Shown here: positions 1-11,238 of the stretch, in pieces
Layout: each line of letters starts with the position of its first letter
Numbering within the stretch: the stretch's first letter is position 1
Source of the DNA: Delphinapterus leucas
Lineage: Eukaryota > Chordata > Mammalia > Artiodactyla > Monodontidae
Direction: 5' to 3'
Length of the DNA stretch: 64,000 bases
Assembly (NCBI RefSeq): GCF_002288925.2
Contig: NW_022098093.1
Coordinates: 114,063 to 178,062 of the forward strand
Notes under the pieces: generated by a model
What the model was told of the DNA's origin: nothing
Databases searched by the model: none
The model's input: the letters and a program-made list of their open reading frames with translations, nothing else
Position numbers and translations under genes: made by a program

Positions 1-175
1 CCTTCACCAAAGCAGATCTAGCTACTAAAACTACTGATTATCCATTCTTTGCCAACAGCAAAGCCCAAAGCTAGACCCAGATAGGACACCATGTTCTGGG
101 TTACCAGTCAGCTTCTTGGTGAAGCTGGATCCCTACCATCATGAAGAGGGCAACCATGAGTTTTATGAGGAAGTG
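1..175 (+). mobile_element. ERVL-type endogenous retrovirus, pol (integrase region) scrap
   Basis: The sequence resembles the integrase part of the pol gene of ERVL elements, from about the zinc-finger end into the start of the core. It is cut by the left edge of the window and fades after about base 175. No open frame spans it; it is a decayed fossil. Recognition is by nucleotide resemblance only, and the flanking MLT2-type LTR is not seen inside the window. Confidence 0.55.
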
Positions 176-2735
176 ATTGGCAGAAGCCAGCTATACAAAC
201 CAATATATATGAGACCACTGAGAGATGGATCCTGTGGGAATAAAAATTTGTGTAGTCTTCCAACCTAGCTGCTAACAGTGGATAAGGGAACTCTGAAGGT
301 TAGTGGAAGAAAGAAAGGTGTGAATATCAGCTCAGATATCATTATTAGATACAGAAATAAGATCTGAAGTACCTATATTTTATAGTGATTGTTTCTTTAT
401 TTGCTGTTTATATGATAAGTAATGGTGGATGTTAATATTTACTTACAGGTTCCAGGTTTGTAGGATTGAATCTATATGACCTGTGGCAATATGACAGTGA
501 AACTTTAAGTTTCTCATGCGCTAGGGGTATGTTCCTGCTTACATCTCCTGCATCTTCTCCATAGTACTTTGTGACTATATCCCTTAAAGTATCCTAGATA
601 AACTTGTTCAGGTATCTTACTTGCTCTGTTAAAGTGTACATCATTAATAGCGAAGGTTTTCCTACTCTAATTGTTTTCATCTGCAACACTTATAGGTGTT
701 TTGAACACAGTAAATGCTCAATAAATATTAATTGCATTGAAATATTATAGATGACGATATTGCAGATAAATATTTGCTCATGGAAAAATTATGGCTCAAG
801 GGGGAAATTTATCTTTTCTGAAAGGTGGTACTATATTCTTAAAATTTTTAAATTAATTTCTATCACTTAAAAAATGTCTGATCATATGTTTAGCATTTGA
901 TAGCATTTCACAGTGTCCTAATATCTTTATAAAGGTGATAAAATGAATTAAAATATAAATCTCATTGCATGTATACAAGGTACATGTATCAAGTCAGTTT
1001 CACCTTCAATGAAGTTTTCAGTTTTGGTTACCTCGTCTCTAGATAAACCTAACAGAAATATGAAAAGCTCAGTGAAGGACAATGAAAAGGACTGTAATCA
1101 TGAGTAATACTATAGGAGGGGACTCCAAATGAAGGGGATATTAAAAAGAGTAGGCTGAATTGCTCTGAGAAGGCAAAAGGGAAAAGGTGATAAAGTAGAA
1201 GCATATTAAGTAAAGAACAGAATAAAATAGGTACACAGAAATTCTTCCCTTTTACCCTTCCTTACAATTCAAGGACAGTGGATAAAACCCAAGTGCCTAA
1301 AAGATGAACATAAAGGTCTTCTTCCTTGTAAATAATTATCAAGAAGTAGTTTCAATGTTCCTGTCTGTTCCATACCTAATTGGGAAAATAAATGAACATC
1401 TCTATGCCTACATTTTCCAATATTTGTATGACAGAATGTTAGATAATAAAAGGACTAAAGAAATCCTAAGTTAGACTAGACTAAAGGAAATTGAGGCCCA
1501 GACAGTTTGTTACTCATATGTATCCACAAACCTAATTAGCTGGGGAGCTGTTTCCCGGGTTCTTATATCAGGGGTCTTCAAGCACTCCATGGTTACCTCC
1601 AGAGTAGTCACTGTGTACACTGTAGACGTCTCACAGCTCATTTACTTGTATACATCAATATACAAAAATACACTATGTGCACTGTACGTTGTATATAAAG
1701 TGTACATTGTATATTTGATGCACCAGAAATTTATTTTAACACTTTTTACTATTTATCTCTTTATTTCAAGGTACTTAAGTGAATGTACTATACACTTGTC
1801 ATCAATCCACATGCAAAATGATTTATATCAATTCACATATGAATTATAAGTAACATGAATATTTCTAATGTAGAGTACTGGTAGAAAATATGTTAATATC
1901 ACAAAATCAAATATTATTTTTTTTCTGGAATGAGTTGAACAATTAATTGACGCCATGTAGAACTTAAAATTTTTCATATCTGTTATTTTTGACATTTTCC
2001 CTTAGTCCAATATTAAATTTAAATTGTTGCCATCATTAAGCATACATCAGCATCTTGATTTTCCTAAGTCAGTGGTTGGCATAAAAAACTTTCTATTATT
2101 TTGAAATAACAAAGGAGGAACATATTTACAGTAAAATCCAAATTGAAGAAATTAAAAACTGGCCTAAATTCAAATATTATACACAGTCGGTCTCAGAGAC
2201 AATATTAAGATTCAGTGCAAAACTCCTGTCAACAGATCCTCCAAAATGCTTCTTATAGTTTTTTTGCCTTTCCGACTTATCTACTCCCAGTCTACTCTAG
2301 GTACATGTCATGACTCCCCCAAGTGCAGATCAAGCTTTTGCTACATATGTGGGTCTAGGCACTTTCCACATGCTTCTAGAATAGCATACACTTAGACCTT
2401 CATAGCAGTTATAACACTGTATCAAAACTTCTTGTTACCTACTTCCTGTATACCCGCTATGTGAAATTACATTATTTCAGTGATGTCTATTTAAGTCTGT
2501 GTAACTAAAACCGAATGAAATGGCTTACACTAAATAATTGTCCAATAAACATTTACTACAAACTAGAAAGTTGAGAAATGAATGATGAATTACTGCTGCT
2601 TTTCAAAACTATTCTATTATAGTACTTTCAGGCCAACTGAAACTTGGGTTATGCCTCCATATCTTAAAGTCTGTATAGACTATACAGTAGGGTGGATTGT
2701 CTTACTGATTTCAACTATCCCTTCTCCTTTATAGA
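176..2735. other. Unassigned AT-rich intergenic or intronic sequence
   Basis: No gene, exon or young repeat was recognised. Bases about 690-740 resemble the 3' tail shared by MIR and L2 elements (a run like aaatgctcaataaatatt). The short open frame at 1589-1849 has no domain and lies in low-complexity TA/TG-rich sequence, so it is not called. Confidence 0.5.
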
Positions 2736-2738
2736 AAA

Positions 2739-2990
2739 GCATTACACATTCCTGCTCATTGCCTTACAGTACCTCATGTAAGGCATGCACTTCTCCACCC
2801 ACTCATGTTGGGCTTGATCATATGACTTATTTTGGCCAGTAGAATGTTCGCAGAAGTGACACTGTGCCAGTTCACTGCAGAAGCCATTAAGAGACATCAC
2901 CTACTGCTATCAACTGTCCTGCTCTTTTCCCTCTACCATGGAAATAAATAACTCTCATAAATAAAAGTGTTGCTCCTTTCAAATAGATTA
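2739..2990 (+). mobile_element. MLT1-like LTR fragment (ERVL-MaLR)
   Basis: The run carries phrases typical of MLT1 LTRs: a 'catatgacttattttggcca' block, a 'cagaagtgacactgtgccag' block, and a 3' part with 'ctctaccatggaaataaata'. It is diverged and both ends are uncertain. Confidence 0.45.
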
Positions 2991-3005
2991 TAAAATGAAG
3001 ATGAT

Positions 3006-3676
3006 AAAGCAGAGCTGAATCTCACTCCTGGGCATATACCTGGAGAAAACCATATTTCAAAAAGATACATGCACCCCAATGTTCTTTGCAGCTCTATTTA
3101 CAATAGCTAAGACATGGAAGCAACCTAAATGTCCATCAATAGAGGAATGGATAAAGAAGATGTGGTACATATATAGCATGGAATATTATTACTCAGCCAT
3201 AAAAAAGAACAAAATAATGCCATTTACAGCAACATGGATGGACCTAGAGATTGTCATACTGAGTGAGGTAAGTCAGACACAGAAAGACAAATATCATATA
3301 ATGTCACTTATGTGTGGAATCTAAAAAAATGGGTACAAATGAACTTATTTGCAAAACGGAAGTAGAGTCACTGATGTAGAAAACAAACTTATGGTTACCA
3401 GGAGATAAGGGGGAGAGGGATGAATTGAGAGATTGGGACTGACATATACACACTAATATATATAAAATAGTTAACTAATAAGAATATGCTGTATAGCACT
3501 GGGAACTCTACTTAATACTCTGTAATGGCCTATATGGGAAAAGAATCTTAAAAAAAAAAAAGAGTGGCTATATGTATATGTATAACTGATTCACTTTGCT
3601 GTACACCTGAAACTAACACAACATTGTAAATCAACTACACCCCAATAAAAATTAAAAAAAAAAAAAGCAGAGCTGA
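3006..3676 (+). mobile_element. 5'-truncated LINE-1 with 13-bp target-site duplication
   Basis: This is the last part of L1 ORF2 plus the 3' UTR. The ORF2 C-terminal stretch is recognisable at 3079-3324 (AALFTIAKTWKQPKCPS, MPFTATWMDLE) and ends at the natural L1 stop. The 3' UTR ends in an A-rich tail at about 3650-3663. The TSD aaagcagagctga flanks it at 3006-3018 and 3664-3676, so the insert body is 3019-3663. Only about 645 bp were inserted, so it was dead on arrival. The clean TSD points to a fairly young insertion. Confidence 0.92.
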
Positions 3677-4554
3677 GCAAAGCTTCAACAGCTAAAGCCA
3701 ATAGCTGACAAAATATATTAAAATCAACAGACAAATTACAATCTACAGATAAGTAAATGTCTATTATTTTAAGTCACTGAATTTTCATTATTACATCAAA
3801 TCTAACTTAAACACAGATTTTGGTGCCTAGACATTTGGGTGTTACTGCAACAAAACTGTCAAAAGATCAACCAATTATATTAAAAAACAAGCCTAAGATT
3901 ATTACTTTTTCAGTCATTTTTAAAAGTATCTAGATAGAATCAGACTGAGAAAACTGGTCAGCCATCAAGGCAGATACATTCTCAGATTATTCTTCAAGTG
4001 GGTCCAAGGAGGAATTTGGAAAAAAAGACCTCCAAAGACTCAAAGAAAAATTCAGGGAGATGAGTGGGCTGGAAAGCAATACAAGGGAGGAGTTGAACTA
4101 GGACCCTACTCTCAGGATGAAAAGTGCCTGTTATGTTTGCACAGTAGGATTTCAGAATTGCTATAGGTCAGTGACTGATGTGTACTTCCATTTTTCCCAT
4201 TTCCAAGTCAGGGGGTTTACTGAGGTTTATTGTCTCTGTGTCATCTTTATATGTTCTTTGTGGCTATGTGTCCTCTATGGCCATGATGGATACTCACTGT
4301 TTTAGCTCATAAGTCTCTGAACCAAGAGATACTAAATACAGTAGAATATATCATGAAATTCTGGTATTGAGTCGATGCTATAATGGATGAAAATGTTGAG
4401 AGCTCCTTGGAGAGAATGGCAGTCTATTTTGTGTATAAGAAGCAAAGTGAATATTAGTGACCAAGAGTACAAACTATGTTACTTTACATTATTATTTCTC
4501 ATTATTTACTCTTGCTTCCTTAATATTAGATAGCATGTGTGTATATGTTTATAA

Positions 4555-4556
<2 letters not shown>
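3677..4556. other. Unassigned sequence
   Basis: Nothing recognised. The short frame at 4117-4305 has no domain and no splice or promoter context. Confidence 0.5.

Positions 4557-4560
<4 letters not shown>

Positions 4561-4590
<30 letters not shown>
4561..4590. repeat. (GT)15 microsatellite
   Basis: Fifteen uninterrupted GT units, preceded by an imperfect TA/TG run. It is likely to be length-polymorphic. Confidence 0.97.
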
Positions 4591-4594
<4 letters not shown>

Positions 4595-4689
4595 ATCCCT
4601 ATCTATTGTCCTGTTACTTACTGCTCCTCCTGTGGGAGGAGTTACATCCTCAACTCATTACTCATTGGTCAAGTCATTTAAGGTAACAG

Positions 4690-5012
4690 AATGTGGGCCA
4701 AAGTGACCATATGCCACATATGAACTGAAACTTTAAAATGCATGTTTTTCTACCAGTAATCTTGCTCTGCCACAAGAGAAGCATGTTCCAAGTAGAAACT
4801 GCCCTTTAACCTAGGTTCTAGAATGGGAAAATGGGAAAACATGTGAAGTAGAGTGGTCACAGGCTGACAGAGCTCAGTGGAGCTGCAGCAGCCAAAGCTG
4901 ACTGATAGCCACCCAAATACTACGTGAATAAAAAATAAATTCTGCTGTTGTAAGCTATTAATAAGATTTGTGTGCTCTATTGTTCTTGTAGCAAAATTAA
5001 CTGATACGCAAG
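4690..5012 (+). mobile_element. MLT1-like LTR, 3' part
   Basis: The 3' end has the MLT1-type polyadenylation region, with an aaataaattctgctgttgta block and then a 'gcaaaattaactgatac' ending. The upstream part is diverged. Confidence 0.5.
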
Positions 5013-7544
5013 ACAATCAAATTCTTGGTTCAACTGATATACTATCCTCTGTGAACTCAAAAAATATTTACTTAGTAGCCCCAGTGTTGTAAGCACAAGT
5101 ATAACTTTGTGGATATAAAGATTTTTTTTAAGATATTCTTTTTTATTGCTCATAGTAAAATGAATATTGCTGTAGTAGAGAAACATTTACAATAGAATGT
5201 GCTAAATGCTATAATTATATTCTGGTTTACATCTGTGTGGAGTCAGAAGATCACCTAAATTCACCTGAGACAGAAATACAGAATTTGGGGAAGGATGTGC
5301 AAAGCAAGTAATAACTAACCTGAATCTTGAAAGTAATCAAGGGTTCACTGAAAGGACAAATTGAGGAAATATATTACAGACTTAAGGAAACATAAGAATG
5401 AGGAGAAAATGAGATATATACGGTGTTTGTAAATCTGTCATAGAAGCCTGGGTTGTTGGTAGGTACTGTACCGAAAAGTCAGTCAGTGCCAAATTAAAAT
5501 AGACCTTTCTCATTGCACTAATGAGCTTGTGATTCACCTAGTAGAATGAATGATAGCAGGATGAAAAATGGCTTATAGATCCAGGGAGAAAGAGAAAAGC
5601 AGACTGTAAAAGTGCATGCAAGAAACTGAACTAAGACACTGTCATGGGCAATTAGAGAGAGAAGTTTCCTGTTTGCTTTGGAGGAGAAAGACCAGCAGGA
5701 ATTTAGTTTCACTCTGATGCCCACATGTTAGAATTAGCCAAAGAGCAAAGCTGACACTGATGTCGCTGCATCCACCCTGTGAGGATAACCGGAGGCCCAG
5801 CCTACTTCTCTTGCTCATGCTAAGACACAAAATTTAGAAATCTGCACAGCTGAGCCAAGGTCAAGGTTCAGGGAAAAAGAGTAACACTGCAGCCTCTCGA
5901 AGCCACATTGTGCCTAAGGGTAACACTGCCCCTCTGTCTACATCCTGTGATCAGGATAAAGAGGAAGTGGCAGATAACTGTCAGGGACCAGGGTGGGTAG
6001 AAGGAGGTTAGGAGAAAAGGAACGTTTCTTACTCTGGATATTGACATCATTTTTATTTTTATATTATTTTATCCACATATCCAGTGACTTTTCTTCATAA
6101 TCCTTTAAGTCTCCAAGGTTCATTCTAAACTTGTTTGACCCCAACAGACAACGTGAGGAAGATTCATTATGTCTTGTTTTGGAAGTATGGAATTAGCCAG
6201 AAGGCTTGTGCAATCTCAATCATAAGGAAATAAAACATTGTATCTTAAGTTCTGTGTAAACAAGTTTGAGGAAAGGAGATAGGACATCTATAAGAAATGG
6301 GGGTAAATATTTTGCCAAAAGTTGTAGTGGTGGGGTGGAAAGTTTATCACATAAGGAGATAGCCTTAAGCCCTTTTTAGCAGATAGATATATTCAAAAGT
6401 AAGGTGTGTATGTTTATATATATATCTCTTTTTTATTTTCTATGTCACAGAAAAGTCAAAAGGAAGATAGCATCATGAAGCTGTAACAGTCAGAGAACAG
6501 TGAAGTAACTGTGTCATCTCAAGAAGAACTCAGAGCAACATTTAGAACAGTCTAGAAGACTTTCTGAGAACAGAAATTCTATGAGTTCAGCCTTTAAAAT
6601 GTAACAAGATTTTCCCAGACACTAGGGCTGCTTACAAGAAGCAGCACAAGGGTACGTCCTCATTTCTTTTTTCTGCCACCATCACAGAAGGAAATCTGTT
6701 ACTGCCATTAATGATAAATATGGATCTGTCGACAGATCCACCTTTTTTTTCAGTCTAACATTTATTTATTTACCTTTTTTTGCAACTATAAATTACAATC
6801 ACTAGTACACCTGTAATTCTTTATAGTGTGTTCAACTAAAGAATAAGCAAACACAGCATAAGTCAGTGGATCTGTACACATATCCATGTTTATAATAATG
6901 GTAGTAATAACAATACTTACAATGTTAATTTTTTCACAATAGGACTTTTATTACTGCTTCAACTTTCAAGTAAAAATTTAAAAAATAAATATCACATTCT
7001 TTGTTTCCAAAGGACAAGTTAATCCTTGTTTCTGTCTGTGGAAATGAAGGAATTCTTTAACTTTTCTAACACTTAGTTCCTTACAGTGACTGGAAAGAGA
7101 ACTTAAAGAGAAGGTCTTAAAATCAGGAAGACAGAAGAGATAGAAGAGGGAAGACTTGAGAATTCTCCAAGCATAAGGTTATCTTAGGAGGAAAACCAAC
7201 AAAAGAATTAGAACATAATAAAAAGGACCAAGGAAGTAAGCAAAGCTTTGATGAAGAGACATCTAACTCCCTTTGTGAGCAGGAGGTCTGAGCTCCCCAA
7301 AGAGAGTAGTGATAAAGACAGGAACAGATCGATGAAAGATTTGAGACCTGGGGAATGACTAGCACTTTGATTTGGGGGATGATTTTAAATCAGAAAGTTT
7401 GAGAGATAAATGCAGTATTATCTGCATAAAGCATAGTGTGTGGAAGAAAACAGAGCCCTGTGACAAAGACTCGTATTGAAAACCTGAAATTTTCTGAGGA
7501 TAAAACTGCAGGATGTTCATAGATGATCACCAGAACCTCAGAAT
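5013..7544. other. Unassigned sequence with a perfect 20-bp palindrome
   Basis: No gene or clear transposon. A perfect palindrome lies at 6721-6740. Short frames on the minus strand (5518-5724, 5642-5830, 5868-6050, 7123-7365) are isolated and lack domains. The 7090-7540 stretch may be a very old interspersed repeat, but I could not place it. Confidence 0.45.
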
Positions 7545-7776
7545 AAGAACCAAAGGAACGGGGCTTCCCTGGTGGCGCAGTGGTTGAGAGTCCGCCTGCT
7601 GATGCAGGGAACATGGGTTCGTGCCCCAGTCCGGGAAGATCCCACATGCTGCGGAGCAGCTGGGCCCATGAGCCATGGCCGCTGAGCCTGCGCGTCCGGA
7701 GCCTGTGCTCTGCAACGGGAGAGGCCACAACAGTGAGAGGCCCGCGTACCGCAAAAAAAAAAAAGAACCAAAGGAA
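7545..7776 (+). mobile_element. CHR-2-type SINE, full length, with 14-bp TSD
   Basis: A tRNA-derived SINE of cetacean type. The A-box tggcgcagtgg and a B-box-like gggttcgtgcc mark the internal pol III promoter. A GC-rich body and a short A tail follow. The TSD aagaaccaaaggaa flanks it at 7545-7558 and 7763-7776. The family depends on L1 proteins for movement and codes for nothing; open frames across it on either strand are by-products of its GC content. Confidence 0.95.
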
Positions 7777-8789
7777 GTATTTAATTTGCACACATTTTAT
7801 AGAGGAGCAGGGGGTAAACTCTGCATAGCTGACCCAGGTTTGCCTGTATAAACAGAATGTGGAATTCTTAAAAATCAGATTTCATTTTTAGAAATCAAAT
7901 GAGATTAAGGAAATGACAGAAAATGGATGGAAGGATCTGATAAAAAGATAAACAAGTCTGTTGTAACTAGTTTTCTTTTTTGAGTATGTGTCTCATTTTC
8001 TGCTTCACATCCAGGGCTCTATGATAGTGAACACTTTCTGAACTGAGTCCTTTTTTTGGTTTTGTCTGTCAATTACTTTCTATAGCAGTTACATGTTCTC
8101 TTAGCTTCCACAGTAATATTTACGATTCATGTGTCTGGAGGTTAAGGAAGCAAGTGCTGGTCTGCATGCCATAAATTAATGCTGTCTGTATAAAATTCAT
8201 TACTCTGCTTTCACATACTGGAAAGGAATAATAATAATAAAAATAATAAAATTGCTGTCATTATCTGTGTCCTTTGCCGGCTGAGGCTGACGTGTAACAG
8301 CAGGTGCTTTAGAAAGAAATGCTGTTGGCTCTTGTAAAGGCTGGCAAGCCACAGCTCCATCCCTTTTGCTTAAGGAAACAACATTGTTTCCTTTGATGTT
8401 GGACTGTCGGGAGGGATTTTTGAAGAACAGCTCAGACAAACGAAGTGGCACAACATGAAAACGATTTCAGAACCAGGAGTGACTACAGAATGTGAGAACA
8501 TCACTGGTCAACGATCGCATGAGAAGGGTCTTTTTAATGATCTGTCCTTAAGTAAACTTGCTAATCATAAAAACCTCTGCCTTAGTCAGTTCCACTTGTT
8601 AGAGATATGACTGGATATATTTAAACAGCCGAAAGCTCCGCATATGTGTAAATCAAAGCACGTCTCTGGACATTACATTGAAATATCCAGGATTAAGTGC
8701 AGGGTTTTGTTTAACCAGATGGTCATTTAAAAATGTTACTGTCATTTACAAAGCCATTTCCAGAACATATAGTCATAACTGACATTTCT
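7777..8789. other. Repeat-poor unique stretch
   Basis: No transposon was recognised. The part at about 8250-8720 is less AT-rich than its surroundings and keeps several CpGs (for example cgatcgcatgag near 8512). An 83-residue minus-strand frame at 8200-8451 has a low-complexity C-terminus over an AAT-rich run and no known domain; it is not called as a gene. Confidence 0.45.
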
Positions 8790-9000
8790 TTAGGTTCTTA
8801 CAGATTTCAAAGTGCTTTTACTCAAGTTATTTTATTTGATCCTCAAACAGACATAAGGAACAATATCACAATTCCAGTGTTCCCTAGGAACAAAATGAGG
8901 CTCAGAGAGGCTGAGTTCTGCCCAAAGTCATATATTCAGTAAGGAGCAGCCCTGTCACAAGAATCCTGATCTCAGCCCAGCCCTAAGACAGTTTTCTATA
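8790..9000 (-). mobile_element. MIR-like SINE, antisense
   Basis: It has the antisense MIR layout: 'tttatttgatcctcaaa', then 'aaaatgaggctcagagagg', then a decayed 'aaagtcatatattcagtaag' block. Diverged and ancient. Confidence 0.55.
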
Positions 9001-9539
9001 CTTCAATATGTTATGTCCAAGTGTTTTGAGATATTTCCAAGAGAATCTACGATTATTTGTACGGGGTGGGGAGAGAAGCTGATATCTGTTGCATCAACAG
9101 AAGTACCTGTGTCTGCACCCATCCTTACCTCGTTCTTTATGTCTCAGAAGATCTTAAAGCAGCTGCATTCACTCACCATTTCATCCCTAGAACACGGAGA
9201 AATCTCCTGAACCCAGAAGTTGAACAAGCAGACTTCTGGTTTCCAGTTCTGCACATAAGAAGCTTGCATGTCACCACTCCGTCCTAACAAGTGAAAAGCT
9301 GAACAGACTGAAAAATCAACAGCTCTTCTTGGATACTAAAAGAAGGGCAGATACAGAACGAACTGCTGCTCCCAAGACTAGAGAGGCCAACAGGCAAATG
9401 CAGGAAGTCATGGCTTCCTTGAGGAGAGACACCTGAGCAGATGCCACGGGTGGAAGCCAGTGCAGAAGTAAGAAAACCTGACCTGTAATTGAGAAAGTGC
9501 TGGAGGCACTGGGTGGGCAAGTCTGAGAGTTAAAAGCTT
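9001..9539. other. Unassigned sequence
   Basis: Nothing recognised. Overlapping short frames on both strands (9013-9210, 9057-9287, 9284-9520) lack domains. Confidence 0.45.
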
Positions 9540-10835
9540 CAACGAAACTCAGTCATAGGGGCGCCCAAAATGCCGTGAGATTTACCTCCAGGAGCTCGGC
9601 CAGGTTCCCAGTGTACATATCTGAGAAAAATTCCCTCATGGTTTCTAACAGGGGAAGGGTAAAGAAAACATTGTAAAATAAGTCAGAGTGCTATGTTCTT
9701 CTTAACAAGGCTGCCTTCAGGGGAAACTAGTTAACCAAAGCCTAACCTGCTGGGTAGTTATCTGAGCCTAAGCGACCTGGGGAGGGGAAACACCCAACTC
9801 CAGCCCATTCTAGCCATCCTATTCCAACTAAGGGGGGAGAAAAAACTGGGAAACACTTGTGAAGTTCACAGTTCAGAGGCATATGATTACTAAAAAACTG
9901 AATTAATCATTGGCTATATAGAAGGCTGCACCTCCCCAGAAACCTCACCATCAGATTACTAAAGGCCTATTCAAAACAGTTCCTTTTAACACAGTACATC
10001 ATGTCTGGCTATCAAGAAAAAATTACAAAGCATGCTAAAAGGCAAAAATCACAATTTGAAGACAGAAAGCATCAGAACCAGACATGGCAGAGATGTGGGA
10101 ATGATCAGACCAGGAATTTTAAACAACTATGATTAAATACGCTAAGGGCTGTACTTAAGTCAAATAGACAATATGCAAGAGCAGATGAACAGTGTAAGCA
10201 GACGGAAGGAAACCCTAAGAAAGAACCAAAACAAAATGTTAGAGATTAAAAAACAACAACAACAACACTGTAACAGAAATTTAAAATGTCTTTGATGGAC
10301 TTATTAGTAGACTAGACATGGCTGAAAAAAAAAGCTCTGAGCTTTAGGGTATCTCAATACAAATCTCCCAAACTGAAAAGGAAAGGAAACAAAGACTGAA
10401 AAAGAAAAGAACAGAATATCCAAGGACTGAGGGACAACTACAAAAGGTGTAACATACACATAATGGGAATAACAGAAAGAGAAGAGAGAGAGAAAGGGGT
10501 AGAAGAAATATTTGAGATAATAATGGCTGAGAATTTCCCCCCAATTAAGGTCAGACACCAAAACCACAGATTCAGGAAGCTCAGAGAACAACAGGATGTA
10601 CGTCAAAAAAACTACACCTAGGCATATCATTTTCAAACTAGAGACAATCAAAGATAAAGAAAAATCCTGACAGAACTCCTAGGGCAAAAACATGTACAGA
10701 TGAACAAAGATAAGGATTCCATGTGACTTCTCTTCAGAAACCATGCAAGCAGAAAGAGAGTGGGGTGAAATAGTTAACGTGTTGAGGGAAAAGAAGCCTT
10801 AAAGTTGTACAATATATGTTTGCTAAAATAATTTA
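9540..10835 (+). mobile_element. Old L1 (L1M/HAL1-like): 5' region and ORF1 remnant
   Basis: From about 9990 the sequence follows an old L1 ORF1 in order. A coiled-coil-coding part lies near 10130-10350, a part like 'ataatgggaataacagaaag' near 10460, then 'aatggctgagaatttccccc' near 10520. An ORF1 C-terminal part (acttctcttcagaaaccatg, agagagtggggtgaaatag) reaches about 10800, where the match stops. There are many frame breaks. The first 450 bases are a plausible 5' UTR. Long minus-strand frames here (10304-10651) are antisense artefacts. It could be HAL1 rather than L1M. Confidence 0.6.
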
Positions 10836-11220
10836 ACTGAACAGGTCTGTAAATAGGATTTATTTAAAACTAATGCTTCTCCCAAAAGTGAAATTCTATA
10901 TATCTCAGGGGACTACTGAATCATTGTTCATTCCCCAGGCCCCAGTCCCAACCCACCTTCTACCCCACCAACATCCACCAATGATAGTAAAAATTCAAAG
11001 AAAACATATTCAAAGTCAAGTCACCAATTTGGGACAGGACTTTGTGTAGTCTGAAAAATTACTGACTCAGTAATCCTTGCTTCCTAAATGCTAAAAACAT
11101 GTTAGGAAAACATATGTAAAGGGAATACAGGGGCTATGGGAAGGAACAATATCTTAGCTTTCATTAGATTTGCAAATGAGGTCTCTGACTTCAAAAAATG
11201 CTTGAGTGTCTTCTCTGTTC
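10836..11220. other. Unassigned sequence
   Basis: Nothing recognised between the old L1 remnant and the full L1. Confidence 0.5.
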
Positions 11221-11238
11221 ATAAATAAAGCAACTATG

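Noticed and set aside
4457..4681. Protein with a Cys-Val repeat
   Set aside because: It is the translated GT microsatellite; the same applies to the Thr-His and Arg-Glu repeats near 30.7 kb and 45.3 kb.
7561..7630. tRNA gene
   Set aside because: The SINE head resembles a tRNA with A and B boxes, but it has no tRNA fold to the end and continues into a SINE body.
7580..7828. Frames of 70-130 codons repeated at each CHR-2 SINE on both strands
   Set aside because: They are the same GC-rich SINE translated again and again; the SINE is a non-coding pol III-type element.
8200..8451. 83-codon minus-strand frame in the unique block
   Set aside because: The C-terminus is an AAT-run artefact. No domain, splice-site context or supporting conservation can be shown from one sequence.
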